Positions 9,601 through 19,293 are shown, counted from the first letter of the stretch. The stretch is DNA of 57,707 bases from Fontivivens sp964399735 (GCA_964399735.1 CAYNSO010000012.1:1-57707); one strand, 5' to 3'. Notes: generated by a model from the letters alone, not told the origin. Made by a program: numbers and translations.

Positions 9601-10838
9601 TTACCCCGACTGGTAAAAAAGATGTTGAAGATTTAACGCCAACTTTTAATAGTGAAAAAGAATTGACGTTCAATGTCTTGTCCAAGTATGAACCAACCCA
9701 GGATACCACTGCGTTAAAGTATCATAAAATGTATATGATCATCAGCAATCAGGATTCTCTGGGCGGGGCAGCGCCTTTTGTTATTACCAAAGATGTAACT
9801 CCTCCAGAAATTAAACATCAGATTGTTCATAATCCCTTGTTCCCGGAATTTTTAGAATTGTTTGTCTATTCTAATGAAAAGACGTTTGCCGATGTTAGCG
9901 CACAAGATGAAATTCCAACAGTAGATATTTTATATTTTACCGATTCAACCCGAGTCGACATGGCTGTTTTTGATACCGGATTGGACAGCAGAGACAAAGC
10001 TGTTAATTATTTGTATAAAGGACGGTATCACATCACTATGGATGGCGAAATAAAGCTTTTGATCCGGAATTTACAGGATTTACCAGGAAATGATGTTGAT
10101 TATATTTTAACTCCTATCAATGTACAAAAAGCAGTTCCGCAGTCTGTTTATACAGTAATCAGCCCGGACAAGAACGCTGCGCTTTTCCTGCCGGAAAATT
10201 CTTTGCGTTCGGCAACTTGTTTAACTGCTTATGCCAATCCCTGGACACGGGAAGGCGCACTGGATAAAGTGAACCCGACCGGCAATATTATTTACAAAAG
10301 CAGTATTCATCAGTTTGGGCCGGTTGGAATTGATCTTTTACGGGATGCTACCATTACCATCAATTATTCCGGCAATACAGATGCCGATGACAGCGATGTT
10401 GCTCTGTATGTTTTGGAAAATAATAACTGGAAGCATGTTCCGGCAGTGCAGGATAAAAAGAACAATACTTTTACCGCTTCTGTCAACAGACTGGGATTTT
10501 TTGCTGTAATTCAGGGTAATATTGGCGTAATGAGCGAACCAGGACAAGCATCCTTGCCGCAGACTTTTGCATTGCATCAAAATTACCCAAATCCATTCAA
10601 CCCGACAACGGAAATAAAGTATCAACTTCCGCGGGAGGAACGGATAACTCTTAAAGTTTTCAATATGAACGGGCAACTGGTAAACACTTTGATTGATGAA
10701 AGCAAACCGGCTGGATATTATACGGCAAGATGGAACGGGTTAAACCAGGCTGGTTTTAAAGTGAGCAGCGGCTTGTATTTATATGAATTAAAAGCCGGCA
10801 ACTTTACCGAAACCAGAAAAATGATCCTTGTAAAATAA
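6696..10838 (+). CDS. Secreted beta-propeller protein with inactive metallopeptidase-like domain and T9SS sorting domain
   Basis: This is a 1380-residue exported protein with an SD (GGAGGG, 6683-6688) before ATG 6696 and a signal peptide ending IAFAQ. Residues about 60-250 and 475-625 carry sortilin/YCF48-type propeller repeats (VYAGTKSSGVL, FISTDGGNTWERS, VFKTSDKGVSWSLVG, IYTSSDAGATWTSLG). Residues about 640-840 resemble M30-type or MA-like metallopeptidases of this group: RAKALAHQLVRM then EERWIVEGLSFYGE. The zinc motif HExxH is replaced by HQLVR (residues 714-718), so it should be catalytically dead. The C-terminus (from about 1290) is a T9SS type A domain (NYPNPFNPTTEIKY...MILVK). It lies between a PorV-family gene and a TPR lipoprotein. 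A binding or adhesive role is more likely than proteolysis. Confidence 0.87.
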   Translation: MSKKVTKLVIFFLLIYGIAFAQNIGDSKFLWVHNFQFFQYDYKIGATLQAGGENCNVWVENEQINAIIVDQVNSYVYAGTKSSGVLRKKIDEQKWTVINAGFPNSSRTVGLMSKVHDFIITSNQVLFAGVDDGLYRWDEATTRWRKVTIGSPVFCLEENNNVLYAGIGGYLWSDDPDEDSDIDINMGAFISTDGGNTWERSSNGLPYDNDDEYLPVYDITKANGSVFASTDAGVFKTNNNGIYWEGVEKTITASLANIQAPLQNSTLDLDKLAELGESIGSEFEKWVTVDGISNEDSIIVKEYDEANQIKRVWKGPHNTILKSDDEAQYFVRNMPGIVGDEGRWVAHLSYYTADPSFEYMDNYNQLDINNLKYRGQPAMATIIDPQKAMLLVVSYPSDPNFEVGGKFITVKYVNNAGDTLVWCDKSVTLRGLNKDKKGLVITNANMIYGTPIADYDLLNNTTDLAKMTLSTSSGIYFKKFAYSKNLHQVFAGNANGVFKTSDKGVSWSLVGSATGGLENVDINSLFIDEAGKIYAGTLDGIYTSSDAGATWTSLGVIEPATQVLTIALNNGAIYAGTPFGFFTSVDNGTTWNGQNYGMSAFVDETRISAAIENFENSTPANSAKGVYQIITESFGVESLPDFDKTSKINIVIHNIIEKGELENTTSNGNNGTSKLSGYFRAEDQSNIGNTNKGEYLYIDSRESTDQERAKALAHQLVRMIVWNKDYDEERWIVEGLSFYGEKLCGFPLPTAMPNFQTLTGANTVFSLIAGTPLSPWSVKADNGDMNNRYTQVSMFTTFLTENFGGFDLMGKVITDPANGWRGVQNALKEQNVKFEDVFAAWTIANTINDTTQIDPITGAKYGYRDSTYSAVLNNYMAQNGLGMNFGPMFGHDESMSDYNMYSKNAEFKDGLNNWAYMIRYFFPFPSLVESDPVQAVVRYWGKDMLTGQPINIKFNAKNNTNLRVQLIKVTPTGKKDVEDLTPTFNSEKELTFNVLSKYEPTQDTTALKYHKMYMIISNQDSLGGAAPFVITKDVTPPEIKHQIVHNPLFPEFLELFVYSNEKTFADVSAQDEIPTVDILYFTDSTRVDMAVFDTGLDSRDKAVNYLYKGRYHITMDGEIKLLIRNLQDLPGNDVDYILTPINVQKAVPQSVYTVISPDKNAALFLPENSLRSATCLTAYANPWTREGALDKVNPTGNIIYKSSIHQFGPVGIDLLRDATITINYSGNTDADDSDVALYVLENNNWKHVPAVQDKKNNTFTASVNRLGFFAVIQGNIGVMSEPGQASLPQTFALHQNYPNPFNPTTEIKYQLPREERITLKVFNMNGQLVNTLIDESKPAGYYTARWNGLNQAGFKVSSGLYLYELKAGNFTETRKMILVK

Positions 10839-10898
10839 CTGTATGGTCGTTTACTAACAGATTTTTCTTTTATTATATAGAGTTTAAAGGAGGCATTG

Positions 10899-12215
10899 AT
10901 GACCCTTAAAGACATACACGCAAAGAAAACCGGATTTCTTTTTATCCTCGGAGTTATGGTAACAATGCTGGTGTTTTTCGGCTGTTCCCGCGAGTCCGAT
11001 GATATCCCGACCAGGGCTGAGTCGATCGGATCTCTTGTAAATCAGGGATGGACCGCTTATCAGCAGGGAGATTTTGAAACTGCGATAGCCAATTTTGAAA
11101 ACACGATCAAACGGAACGTTGATCCTGAACTTTCGATTGATGCTTATCGTGGTTTGGGATGGACCTATGCCCGCATTGAGCAATATTCTCAGGCAATTAC
11201 AAATTTCTCTTTTGTTATCAGCCTGGAAACGGTATTAAAAGATCATCAACCGGTTCTAAACATGGAAAAAGTACCTGCTTTTGCAGTTCCCGATACCATG
11301 AATAACCGCTATAACGGCAAGTGGCAGATTGGCACCAATGCCTGGATTGTAAATGTTGAAGGCGTCGATAGTTACACTGCCCGGGTCAACAAGCTGCTTG
11401 GCCCTTCGCCTACCTATTTTTTGGCCGCCGGTACTCGTGCTTTTAACCTGCCAAAATCAGAAGTGAGCAACGCGGCCGGCACTGCTTTGGGTAATGAACT
11501 GGACAATTCACTCGCTTTTAGTCCTGACAGCTTGCGTACTGCGGTATCTTCTGCCGACCAGTTACAAAATTTATCAGAATTTTACCTGGATGCGCAAAAA
11601 GGTGTGGTGCAAATCATTCCGCGCATCAACAAGCTGGAAAAAATAGCAGCTATTTATATGTATCATGAAAAAGGATATGTAATTAAGCGTACGGATAATC
11701 AATTTATAGCGTTGAATGATCTGTTGGAAAGCCTTGACAAAACCCCCGAAGATTTACCCGGCGACACTTATTATTTAAAAGGCGAGTTCTATAATCGTTA
11801 TAATACCTCCGACCCGACAACAGGTGGCACCTACATGCAAGCCGACGCATTCGCCGGTATGGCCACAGTCTACCTGGCACAAGGCGATTACGAATCAGCG
11901 CTTAAAGCAACCCGTGCCCTGGCCTATATAAACCAGGATTTAAAAGCCATTGACCCGGGTAATTATCCCTACAAACGCCACTTGTTTACAAATGACAACG
12001 AGTATGATATGTGGGACTTTTACAAGATCATGGCGCTTGCTTTTTATAATCAAAAAGATTATTTTGGAGCAGAAAAAGTATTAGAGGTTTATTTAAAGCA
12101 GGGAAATATAGTTGATAACAATTCAGAAGAATTTATTTTTGATTTATTGTCAAAAATTAATACATTACCTGACAACGCCCCGGATAACTGGGGTGATCCA
12201 ATTGATTTGTGGTAA
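10899..12215 (+). CDS. TPR-containing outer-membrane lipoprotein
   Basis: This 438-residue predicted lipoprotein starts at ATG 10899, 5 bases after TAAAGGAGG (10885-10893); an in-frame TTG directly upstream (10896) is a weaker choice. A hydrophobic segment (residues 12-27) ends in the lipobox VFFGC, with lipid attachment predicted at Cys29. TPR-type helices follow: VNQGWTAYQQGDFETAIANF and YRGLGWTYARIEQYSQAITN, plus later repeats (MATVYLAQGDYESALKATRA; YNQKDYFGAEKVLEVYLKQG). It sits in the receptor/T9SS-cargo gene run. A surface or periplasmic scaffold or substrate-binding role is plausible. SusD proteins are also TPR lipoproteins, but I see no convincing SusD signature. Confidence 0.82.
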   Translation: MTLKDIHAKKTGFLFILGVMVTMLVFFGCSRESDDIPTRAESIGSLVNQGWTAYQQGDFETAIANFENTIKRNVDPELSIDAYRGLGWTYARIEQYSQAITNFSFVISLETVLKDHQPVLNMEKVPAFAVPDTMNNRYNGKWQIGTNAWIVNVEGVDSYTARVNKLLGPSPTYFLAAGTRAFNLPKSEVSNAAGTALGNELDNSLAFSPDSLRTAVSSADQLQNLSEFYLDAQKGVVQIIPRINKLEKIAAIYMYHEKGYVIKRTDNQFIALNDLLESLDKTPEDLPGDTYYLKGEFYNRYNTSDPTTGGTYMQADAFAGMATVYLAQGDYESALKATRALAYINQDLKAIDPGNYPYKRHLFTNDNEYDMWDFYKIMALAFYNQKDYFGAEKVLEVYLKQGNIVDNNSEEFIFDLLSKINTLPDNAPDNWGDPIDLW

Positions 12216-12348
12216 TTGTAAAGTGAATTTCATACAGGAGCGCAATGAATAAAAAAACCATTAAGGAGGTGGTATTGCAGATTTCTTAATTTTTCTAAAC
12301 ACTTAATTGTCTGAAAAAAACTGCTTAACCGTTCAAGCGGGAGGAAAT

Positions 12349-15108
12349 ATGAGAAAGCAAAATACTGTATTGTTACTGTTCTTGATTATAGCTGTACTTC
12401 TAACAACTGTTACGTTTGTAAGCGCACAAAAAAAAGTAGAAAAACGTGACCAACCTGCAGTTTACGAACACCGGATTGCAGATTTTACCAAACCAGGCGG
12501 AATTGTCCTTGGCGACGCAATGCCAAGAGCATTTCTGTATGGCGGTCGTCATGCAGCCAGAACATCGGATGGAATTATCCATGTTAGCTGGGAAGATGCC
12601 GGCTATAATTTCCCCTATTATGCGCATTCACTGGATGCATTGGGATTAACCTGGACAGAACCGATCAACATTCCTGAAACAATCGGCTATGCCAACCTGG
12701 ATCGCTGTTTGATGGGTAAAGTTTCTGTCGACGTGACCAATGATGATGTTTATATTTTAACCGCTCCGCGGCCAACCGGCGGTGTTTGGCGAACCCAGTT
12801 AACCCGTTCAACGGACGGCGGTGACAGCTGGTGCTCGTTCATGGATTTGGGTTCAAAAATTAACGTTCCGACGGCTGAAATATCATGGGGAACGATGGCT
12901 ATTGGCGCAGATCGTGTTGTTCATATTACGTATGCTAACCAAAACCAGGATATGTTCTACACCCGTGCAAATCTTGCCGCTGCCGATGGTAAAGCCGATC
13001 TTGCCGATTTGGTATTCACCCGCGCCGACGGCGTAACCCCCGGCGCTGAAGCGATCAGCTTTTTACCGAGCGCAGTTGTGTTCCAGGGCTCTATCATTCT
13101 GGACCGTAACAACGATCCGCACATCATCTTTTCCGGTGACGGCGGCTCCGATACTTTTGGCGACAAAACTCCATACCACATTTATTACAAGGGCGCCGCT
13201 CAGGCTTGGGGCCCAATTCCTCCGACCCGTTTGCAGGATGAACTGGAACAATGCTGGGGTATGCCGGAAATGGTATTTGACAAAAACAACCGCGGCTACT
13301 ATTTTCTTGATAATAACCCTGGTGATATTGATTTTGGAACCTGGGAACCGCCGGCTGATCCTGCCAGTGTAACCGATTTTGGTACCTTGAATAGCGGCGC
13401 CGGTTTTGAAGGCGCAGTTACATTGATTTCAACTAACTATCCGGAACTGGCGATTAACGATGATGACGATCTGTTTTTGCCGAATGCTCAGGTTGACGAC
13501 ACCAATGATATTGTTTATCTGATTGCAAATTCCAACGCTTATGGTAACAGTAACGGCGCCGGCGGCGATATTGTAGCATTAAAGGTCGAAAACGCTTCTA
13601 CTTTGGGCAACGTTACCCCGGCTAACATGCCGTGGGAAGTACATCGCTGGGTTACTACCGATGGCAATGAACCTTTGGGCGACCAGGGCGCGGATGTTAT
13701 TTACAACCCGGCTTCAACAGACCTGGATATTTTCTGGTCCGGCGCCGGTGCGCTCAACAACGAAGCCAACTATTTGAACGGCACTGCGGTCATTCCGGAA
13801 ATTGACGCCAAACCGCAATCGCTGGATATTTCTAAAACCGTTAATAATCCTATTAATAAGGGTGAAAAAATCACTATCAAGGGAACGGTAAAGAATAACG
13901 GCACCAAAGCTCTTGCCCCGGTTGATGTTTATGTCATTGTAGCCGATTCTGCCGGTCTTGTTTTGGACTCTATCGCTATGAAAACCCCGCCGCTGCGCGC
14001 TGAACAGTTGACTTCAGAATTGATATTTGGTGATTTTATAGTTCCCGAAGAAATGCAAAATTACAGCGTAACCATGCGTACCAGCTATCCAGGCGACGAA
14101 GCTGCTTATAATGACCAGGTATCTGCAGGATTTTATGCTTACCCGTCATTGGATGAGGTAATGTATGTTGAAACATTCCAGGATCATAGAAATGATGTTG
14201 ATGGTGAGCATGTTGGCTATCAGTTTGATACCTGGTCTGCAAAAAAACATTATAATGAAGGTGTAGATGTTGGTGGCTGGACTGTTGTCGATAGTTCAGA
14301 CCTGGCAGAGTTTGATTATTATAATGGCTGGCTGGTGGAAGATGAAGATGTTCCGAATGATATTGGCGCCTATATCCGTCACATGAACGGTGTACGCAAT
14401 GATACGATTTTTGGCGATATGCCATCCGGCACCCCGCCGCAGCCACAAAACGAGTTGCTGTTTAGCCCGGTATATGACTTGACAGAAAAAGAAGCGAAAT
14501 GGGATCTGTTCCTTGAATTTACTGAAAATGTTCAGGGCACCGATGGTGATGAAAGCTACCCAATTCATGCCTGGGTCGATGTAACTTTTGATGGCGGCGC
14601 TACCTGGTTACCTGTTGTACGTCATGACAAAAACGGCCCCGGCGTAGCCAATCAGATCGATGTTGCTACCGATTATTACTCTTTCAAAATTACTGATATT
14701 GCCGGCGATGCAACTTCAATGCAAGTTCGGTTCTGGTGGAAAAACCTGAATAATACCGGCGAATTTGCGACCTGGTTCATTGATAATGTTACTGTTATTG
14801 ACAGAGTTCCTGAAGCAATTCATAACAATCAAACTGTTGTTGCCGATCAATTCACACTGCATCAGAACTATCCAAACCCGTTCAACCCGACCACCCAGAT
14901 CAGTTATACTTTATCGGAAACCGGCAAGGTAAAACTGGTGGTTTACAATGTGAACGGCCAGGAAGTTGCCACGCTGTTAAATGGCACAGTTAAAGCTGGT
15001 ACTCACAGTTTGAACTTTAATGCTTCCAATCTGCCGACCGGAGTTTATTTCTATAAACTGTCGACCGACAAGATGCAGGCAGTAAAGAAAATGGCTTTGA
15101 TTAAATAA
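12349..15108 (+). CDS. Secreted sialidase-like propeller/CARDB/MAM-type protein with T9SS sorting domain
   Basis: This is a 919-residue exported protein. ATG 12349 was chosen because GGGAGG (12339-12344) precedes it and a signal peptide (MRKQNTVLLLFLIIAVL to VSAQ) follows; the frame is open to 12307. Residues about 45-450 look like an exo-sialidase or BNR-type propeller (ARTSDGIIHVSWEDAG; TRSTDGGDSWCSF), but I cannot identify sialidase catalytic residues. A CARDB-like segment (INKGEKITIKGTVKNNG) follows at about 490-600. A MAM/jelly-roll-like domain (VETFQDH...FDGGATWLPVV...WFIDNVTVID) spans about 605-825. The T9SS type A domain starts near residue 838 (NYPNPFNPTTQISYTL) and ends KKMALIK. A terminator lies just downstream. 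The substrate is unknown; glycan or surface binding is a guess. Confidence 0.85.
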   Translation: MRKQNTVLLLFLIIAVLLTTVTFVSAQKKVEKRDQPAVYEHRIADFTKPGGIVLGDAMPRAFLYGGRHAARTSDGIIHVSWEDAGYNFPYYAHSLDALGLTWTEPINIPETIGYANLDRCLMGKVSVDVTNDDVYILTAPRPTGGVWRTQLTRSTDGGDSWCSFMDLGSKINVPTAEISWGTMAIGADRVVHITYANQNQDMFYTRANLAAADGKADLADLVFTRADGVTPGAEAISFLPSAVVFQGSIILDRNNDPHIIFSGDGGSDTFGDKTPYHIYYKGAAQAWGPIPPTRLQDELEQCWGMPEMVFDKNNRGYYFLDNNPGDIDFGTWEPPADPASVTDFGTLNSGAGFEGAVTLISTNYPELAINDDDDLFLPNAQVDDTNDIVYLIANSNAYGNSNGAGGDIVALKVENASTLGNVTPANMPWEVHRWVTTDGNEPLGDQGADVIYNPASTDLDIFWSGAGALNNEANYLNGTAVIPEIDAKPQSLDISKTVNNPINKGEKITIKGTVKNNGTKALAPVDVYVIVADSAGLVLDSIAMKTPPLRAEQLTSELIFGDFIVPEEMQNYSVTMRTSYPGDEAAYNDQVSAGFYAYPSLDEVMYVETFQDHRNDVDGEHVGYQFDTWSAKKHYNEGVDVGGWTVVDSSDLAEFDYYNGWLVEDEDVPNDIGAYIRHMNGVRNDTIFGDMPSGTPPQPQNELLFSPVYDLTEKEAKWDLFLEFTENVQGTDGDESYPIHAWVDVTFDGGATWLPVVRHDKNGPGVANQIDVATDYYSFKITDIAGDATSMQVRFWWKNLNNTGEFATWFIDNVTVIDRVPEAIHNNQTVVADQFTLHQNYPNPFNPTTQISYTLSETGKVKLVVYNVNGQEVATLLNGTVKAGTHSLNFNASNLPTGVYFYKLSTDKMQAVKKMALIK

Positions 15109-15119
15109 GAGTTGTTACC

Positions 15120-15145
15120 GAGGCGGTTTTAAAAACCGCCTCTTT
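15120..15145 (+). terminator. Rho-independent terminator (also palindromic on the minus strand)
   Basis: A near-perfect hairpin (GAGGCGGTTT / AAACCGCCTC, 10 bp, 3-base loop) begins 12 bases after the preceding stop codon and runs into CTTTATCTCTCC. The T-tract is short, so termination may be partial. A TATAAT box at 15159-15164 could restart transcription for the next gene, but it has no recognisable -35 box. Confidence 0.75.
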
Positions 15146-15203
15146 ATCTCTCCTGTAATATAATTTATGAGTGTTGTTTTATTGACTGAACAAGGAGAAC
15201 AAT

Positions 15204-18200
15204 ATGGTTAACAAAAAAATATTTACCATTCTGTTATCACTGGCGTTGCTATTTTGCTTTAGTGTAGTTACTTTTGCCAAAGTATCGCCAGTTTCTACAG
15301 ACGATACCAAGCTAAAAGTTAACAGTGTAAAAAATGGTTATTTTCAAGCTACAAAAATTGGTAAAGTTGCGTCAATGCAAGACCGGTTAGAAAAAAGAGC
15401 CGCAATTGCCAAACAACGCGGTTTGACTAAAGATCAGGTTAGCAATCTTGCCAACATGAGAAACGCCATGAAATCGCATACCGAACTGTTAGTGCCGGTT
15501 GCGGAAGTACCGGGCGGCGGCGATATTTTCCCGGTGTTTGACGTCAGCTTTGAAACTGAAGATGATTTTTTACTGTTCGACCTGGTAGATTTAAGCGCCA
15601 ATGCCGCCGGTAATGACTGGATGTGGCTGGATTACGGCGCATTATATGGTAATCCTGCTTATGCTATCTATAATTCCGCTTTTGCCCCGGAACCGGGCGG
15701 CGATTTTGGCGGCGACGTAGCAGCCAAAGACGAAGCAATTGATGTTATGATTGGTATTCCCAAAACCAGTGATGCCGGTGTAGCTTACCGTGGTTGTTCT
15801 TTGGCTTTATCGCTTTATATAGGCGAGCCTGATGCTGATGATGTTTTGTGGGTAGAAGTGAAAGAACCCCCCAAGTGGCATCTTGCTAACGATATGTGGG
15901 TGATGCAGACCAATCAATATGGCGACCCGACTTATGGCACAGCATGGATTGAAGACCTGGTCACTGATCCGATCACCTTGCCGGCAGGAACCAGCACTCT
16001 GTCTTTTAACCACCTGATCATTTCCGAAGCGGATTGGGATGGCGGTAACGTAAAAATCTCTGCTGATGGCGGCGCTACCTGGACTGTTTTGGTACCAAAT
16101 GAAGGGTATGACATTGCCGATTTATTCTCTTTTAAAATACATGGCGGTTATTTAAACGGATTAACAGAAGATGATATCGATCCTGATGTAGCAACAGCCT
16201 GGGATGAACCCGGTTGGTCCGATGATCATGATGGAGCTCTGGAACAGGCTACTTTTGATCTGACCGCTTATGCCGGTCAAACCGTCCAGATTAAATGGGA
16301 ATTCACCTCTGATTTGTATACAGAACAACCCGACGGCGGTTGGTGGCTTGATGACATTGTTGTTGAAAATGGCGGCGCAGCTGTATTTGAAAATGACGGC
16401 ACTGTTGATGACAATATGACCGCTTCCCGTTTTACCCTTGGTTACGGCTCCCCATGGGAAGCTGTTGCCGGTTGGGCTGGTTATGGCGGTGAAAGCGTTG
16501 ATGCTTTAATTACATTAACAGAAAACATTATTGGCGCTCCCGGCGATTCGCTGGGCGTACGTTTCCGCGCTGTTTACGATGATAATGATGAAGGCGAAGG
16601 CTCTGATCCCGATTGGGGCTTTGAAGTTGCCCATGCTACGTTAACTCTGGTTACCCGAAATGCTGAAGATATTGGCGTAAGTTTTGTCGATCTGGATTCT
16701 TTGTTTAGCAAAGGCGAACCGGTTTTAGCCGGTCAGGCTTATGACCCGCAGGTTGTTGTCAGCAATTTTGGATTAACCGATTATACTATTTACAACACTT
16801 TTGTAAGAATTGAAAATCAATTCGGAACCACTGTTTATGAGCGTTATATTTATACTTATGCCCCGCAACAGGGCGATACGCTGCATAAATATCCGGGTTT
16901 CCAGACTTTTAATAATGATAATGAATTCTACAATTTCCCGGACTGGACCCCGCAGTATGAAGGTGATTACACCCTCTATGCTTATACCGAGTTGTTTGAT
17001 GCAGATAATGACACAACAAACGATGAGATTGTAATCTCTTTTCATGTATTTGATAAAGATGGCGCTATCCATCTTTCTGAAGATTTTAATACCATGGATG
17101 ATGCTCAATTGTATGCAACCTGGGACAGCCGTGGTGAAAACGGCGCCGATGCCTGGTTTATCGGCGATCTGTTTGGTAATGGCGATACGGAATTATGGGC
17201 TTTCCATGCCGATGCAACTGTATTTGCCGATACCATTATAACCCCGGCATTTGATTGCACCGATATGACCAATACCCTGGTTGTTTATGAACAGCATGTT
17301 TATACAGACAGTGACCCCACTTTTAACGGCGGTGTTGTTGTTTCTGTTGATAGCGGCAAAACCTGGAACAATGTCAAAAATATGATAGTTTCCAGTCCTT
17401 ATGACGCACGTCATGGAACAATGCGGCTCAACATATCGGCAATTGCCGATGGCGAACCACATGTACTGGTTGGCTTTTTCTTTAACAGCGAAATTGCTCC
17501 TCCTGGCGCTGCCGGTTATCAGTATTTTACAATTGATGATCTGTTGATCTATTCCGGCGCCGATATTGAACCAACAGCCGGTCCGGCTACCTTTACCGGT
17601 GTTTCCAACGATATGGCAGTTGTATTGAATTGGGCAGCAGTCACCGGCGCTTCCTACTATACCTTGTGGGAATGCGAAAGTGATACCCTTGCAGATGCAG
17701 ATGCTATTGCCGATGTAAATGCCCTGACATTTACCAGCGATGGTTTGACAAATGACCAGGCTTATTACTATTGGATCACCGTTGCCGATTTTAACAATAA
17801 TATCAGCGAACCGGTTGGCCCAATCATGGTAACCCCGCATGATTCTACTCCACCTGCAGCAATAACTGACCTCGAAGCGCATGATCTTGAGGGCGGAGCC
17901 AAAGTTATTATGTGGTCTGCGCCTGCAGAATCTATGCCGGAAGAAGGCAGCTATTATGATATTCGTTATTCTTATGATCCGATTACCGTAGATAACTGGG
18001 ATGATGCAATCTCGGTATTCGACACATTGGAAGTTGCAGCTGAAGGCACTGTACAGATGCTGGAAGTTGAGGTTACCCGTCCAAGTTATGATGTATTCTT
18101 TGCCATTGTAACGGTTGACGAATCCGAAAATGAATCGGCAATATCGAATGTTGCACTTGCTGATGATCTGGGACCGGGTTCAGTTGACGATCTGACAGTT

Positions 18201-18836
18201 GTAGAAGTAACGCAAACCACTGTAACCCTGGCCTGGACTGCGGTTGGCGATGATGGCGAACTTGCCGGTGGCGCCGCGGATCATTATGAAATCCGTGTTG
18301 ATTATGAAGATTTCGGCGGCGAGTTCCCGAACTGGGATGATGCGGCAGTTTTAACCAATGTACCGACTCCTGGTTTACCGCGCTCTACCGAAGTATATAC
18401 AGCAGAAGATTTCGTATACCCGGCCAGTTCCAAGATGTCATTCCAGTTGGTCGTTTATGACAACAACGGCGCTGTATCAGAAAAGAAATCAAATGTCGCT
18501 GTGTCCGAAATGTGGGATGATAATCCTATCGGTATAAAAGAAGAAGAAAAGTTGCCGGAAACCTTTGCAATGGGCCAGAACTATCCCAACCCGTTCAACC
18601 CGACAACCGCTATTTCTTATCAATTACCAAAAGCTGCGCATGTAAAATTGACTGTATTCAGCGCAACCGGTCAGCAAATCCGCACCCTTGTGGATGGCAG
18701 CATGCCTGCCGGTTTCCACAATATTCAGTGGGATGCTATGGACAACGCCGGCCACAAAGTTGCCAGCGGCGTTTATTTCTACCGTCTGGAAACTGCTGAA
18801 TTCACCAGCATTAAAAAGATGACGTTGATGAAATAG
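15204..18836 (+). CDS. Large secreted multidomain (MAM-like/FN3) protein with T9SS sorting domain
   Basis: This 1210-residue exported protein has AAGGAG 8 bases before ATG 15204 and a signal peptide ending VTFAK. Residues about 100-395 contain a jelly-roll/MAM-like domain (DGGNVKISADGGATWTVLVP, ending GGWWLDDIVVENGG) closely resembling one in the C25 protease at 32860. A CARDB-like segment (PQVVVSNFGLTDYTIYNTFV) and a second jelly-roll (DAQLYATWDSRGENG...SVDSGKTWNNVKNMI) follow. Then come about three FN3-type modules (about 790-1105). The T9SS type A domain is at about 1120-1210 (NYPNPFNPTTAISYQLP...KKMTLMK). It is the last gene before a strong terminator. No catalytic residues are recognisable, so a structural or adhesive surface protein is likeliest. 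Confidence 0.85.
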   Translation: MVNKKIFTILLSLALLFCFSVVTFAKVSPVSTDDTKLKVNSVKNGYFQATKIGKVASMQDRLEKRAAIAKQRGLTKDQVSNLANMRNAMKSHTELLVPVAEVPGGGDIFPVFDVSFETEDDFLLFDLVDLSANAAGNDWMWLDYGALYGNPAYAIYNSAFAPEPGGDFGGDVAAKDEAIDVMIGIPKTSDAGVAYRGCSLALSLYIGEPDADDVLWVEVKEPPKWHLANDMWVMQTNQYGDPTYGTAWIEDLVTDPITLPAGTSTLSFNHLIISEADWDGGNVKISADGGATWTVLVPNEGYDIADLFSFKIHGGYLNGLTEDDIDPDVATAWDEPGWSDDHDGALEQATFDLTAYAGQTVQIKWEFTSDLYTEQPDGGWWLDDIVVENGGAAVFENDGTVDDNMTASRFTLGYGSPWEAVAGWAGYGGESVDALITLTENIIGAPGDSLGVRFRAVYDDNDEGEGSDPDWGFEVAHATLTLVTRNAEDIGVSFVDLDSLFSKGEPVLAGQAYDPQVVVSNFGLTDYTIYNTFVRIENQFGTTVYERYIYTYAPQQGDTLHKYPGFQTFNNDNEFYNFPDWTPQYEGDYTLYAYTELFDADNDTTNDEIVISFHVFDKDGAIHLSEDFNTMDDAQLYATWDSRGENGADAWFIGDLFGNGDTELWAFHADATVFADTIITPAFDCTDMTNTLVVYEQHVYTDSDPTFNGGVVVSVDSGKTWNNVKNMIVSSPYDARHGTMRLNISAIADGEPHVLVGFFFNSEIAPPGAAGYQYFTIDDLLIYSGADIEPTAGPATFTGVSNDMAVVLNWAAVTGASYYTLWECESDTLADADAIADVNALTFTSDGLTNDQAYYYWITVADFNNNISEPVGPIMVTPHDSTPPAAITDLEAHDLEGGAKVIMWSAPAESMPEEGSYYDIRYSYDPITVDNWDDAISVFDTLEVAAEGTVQMLEVEVTRPSYDVFFAIVTVDESENESAISNVALADDLGPGSVDDLTVVEVTQTTVTLAWTAVGDDGELAGGAADHYEIRVDYEDFGGEFPNWDDAAVLTNVPTPGLPRSTEVYTAEDFVYPASSKMSFQLVVYDNNGAVSEKKSNVAVSEMWDDNPIGIKEEEKLPETFAMGQNYPNPFNPTTAISYQLPKAAHVKLTVFSATGQQIRTLVDGSMPAGFHNIQWDAMDNAGHKVASGVYFYRLETAEFTSIKKMTLMK

Positions 18837-18862
18837 TCAAGTTGTGATTTTTTGATTATTGA

Positions 18863-18895
18863 GGGCATATCCATCAGGGTATGCCCTTTTTTTTT
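18863..18895 (+). terminator. Rho-independent terminator
   Basis: A GC-containing hairpin (GGGCATATCC / GGGTATGCCC around a short ATCA loop) is followed immediately by nine T residues. It lies 26 bases after the stop of the 15204 gene and closes the plus-strand block 27-18836. Confidence 0.88.

Positions 18896-19293
<398 letters not shown>

Noticed and set aside
10899..12215. Calling the TPR lipoprotein a SusD homologue
   Set aside because: It has a lipobox and TPRs, but I could not find SusD-type motifs or the adjacent SusC order.
12349..15108. Calling this protein a sialidase
   Set aside because: Only BNR-like DGG-x-x-W repeats are visible; the Arg triad and catalytic Tyr/Glu of sialidases could not be identified.
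15159..15164. TATAAT box before the 15204 gene
   Set aside because: The -35 position falls in the terminator stem and does not resemble TTGACA.
17193..17882. Minus-strand open frame of 229 codons
   Set aside because: It is the antisense of the FN3-rich part of the 15204 gene; there is no SD, no motif, and the residue pattern is that of a shadow frame.
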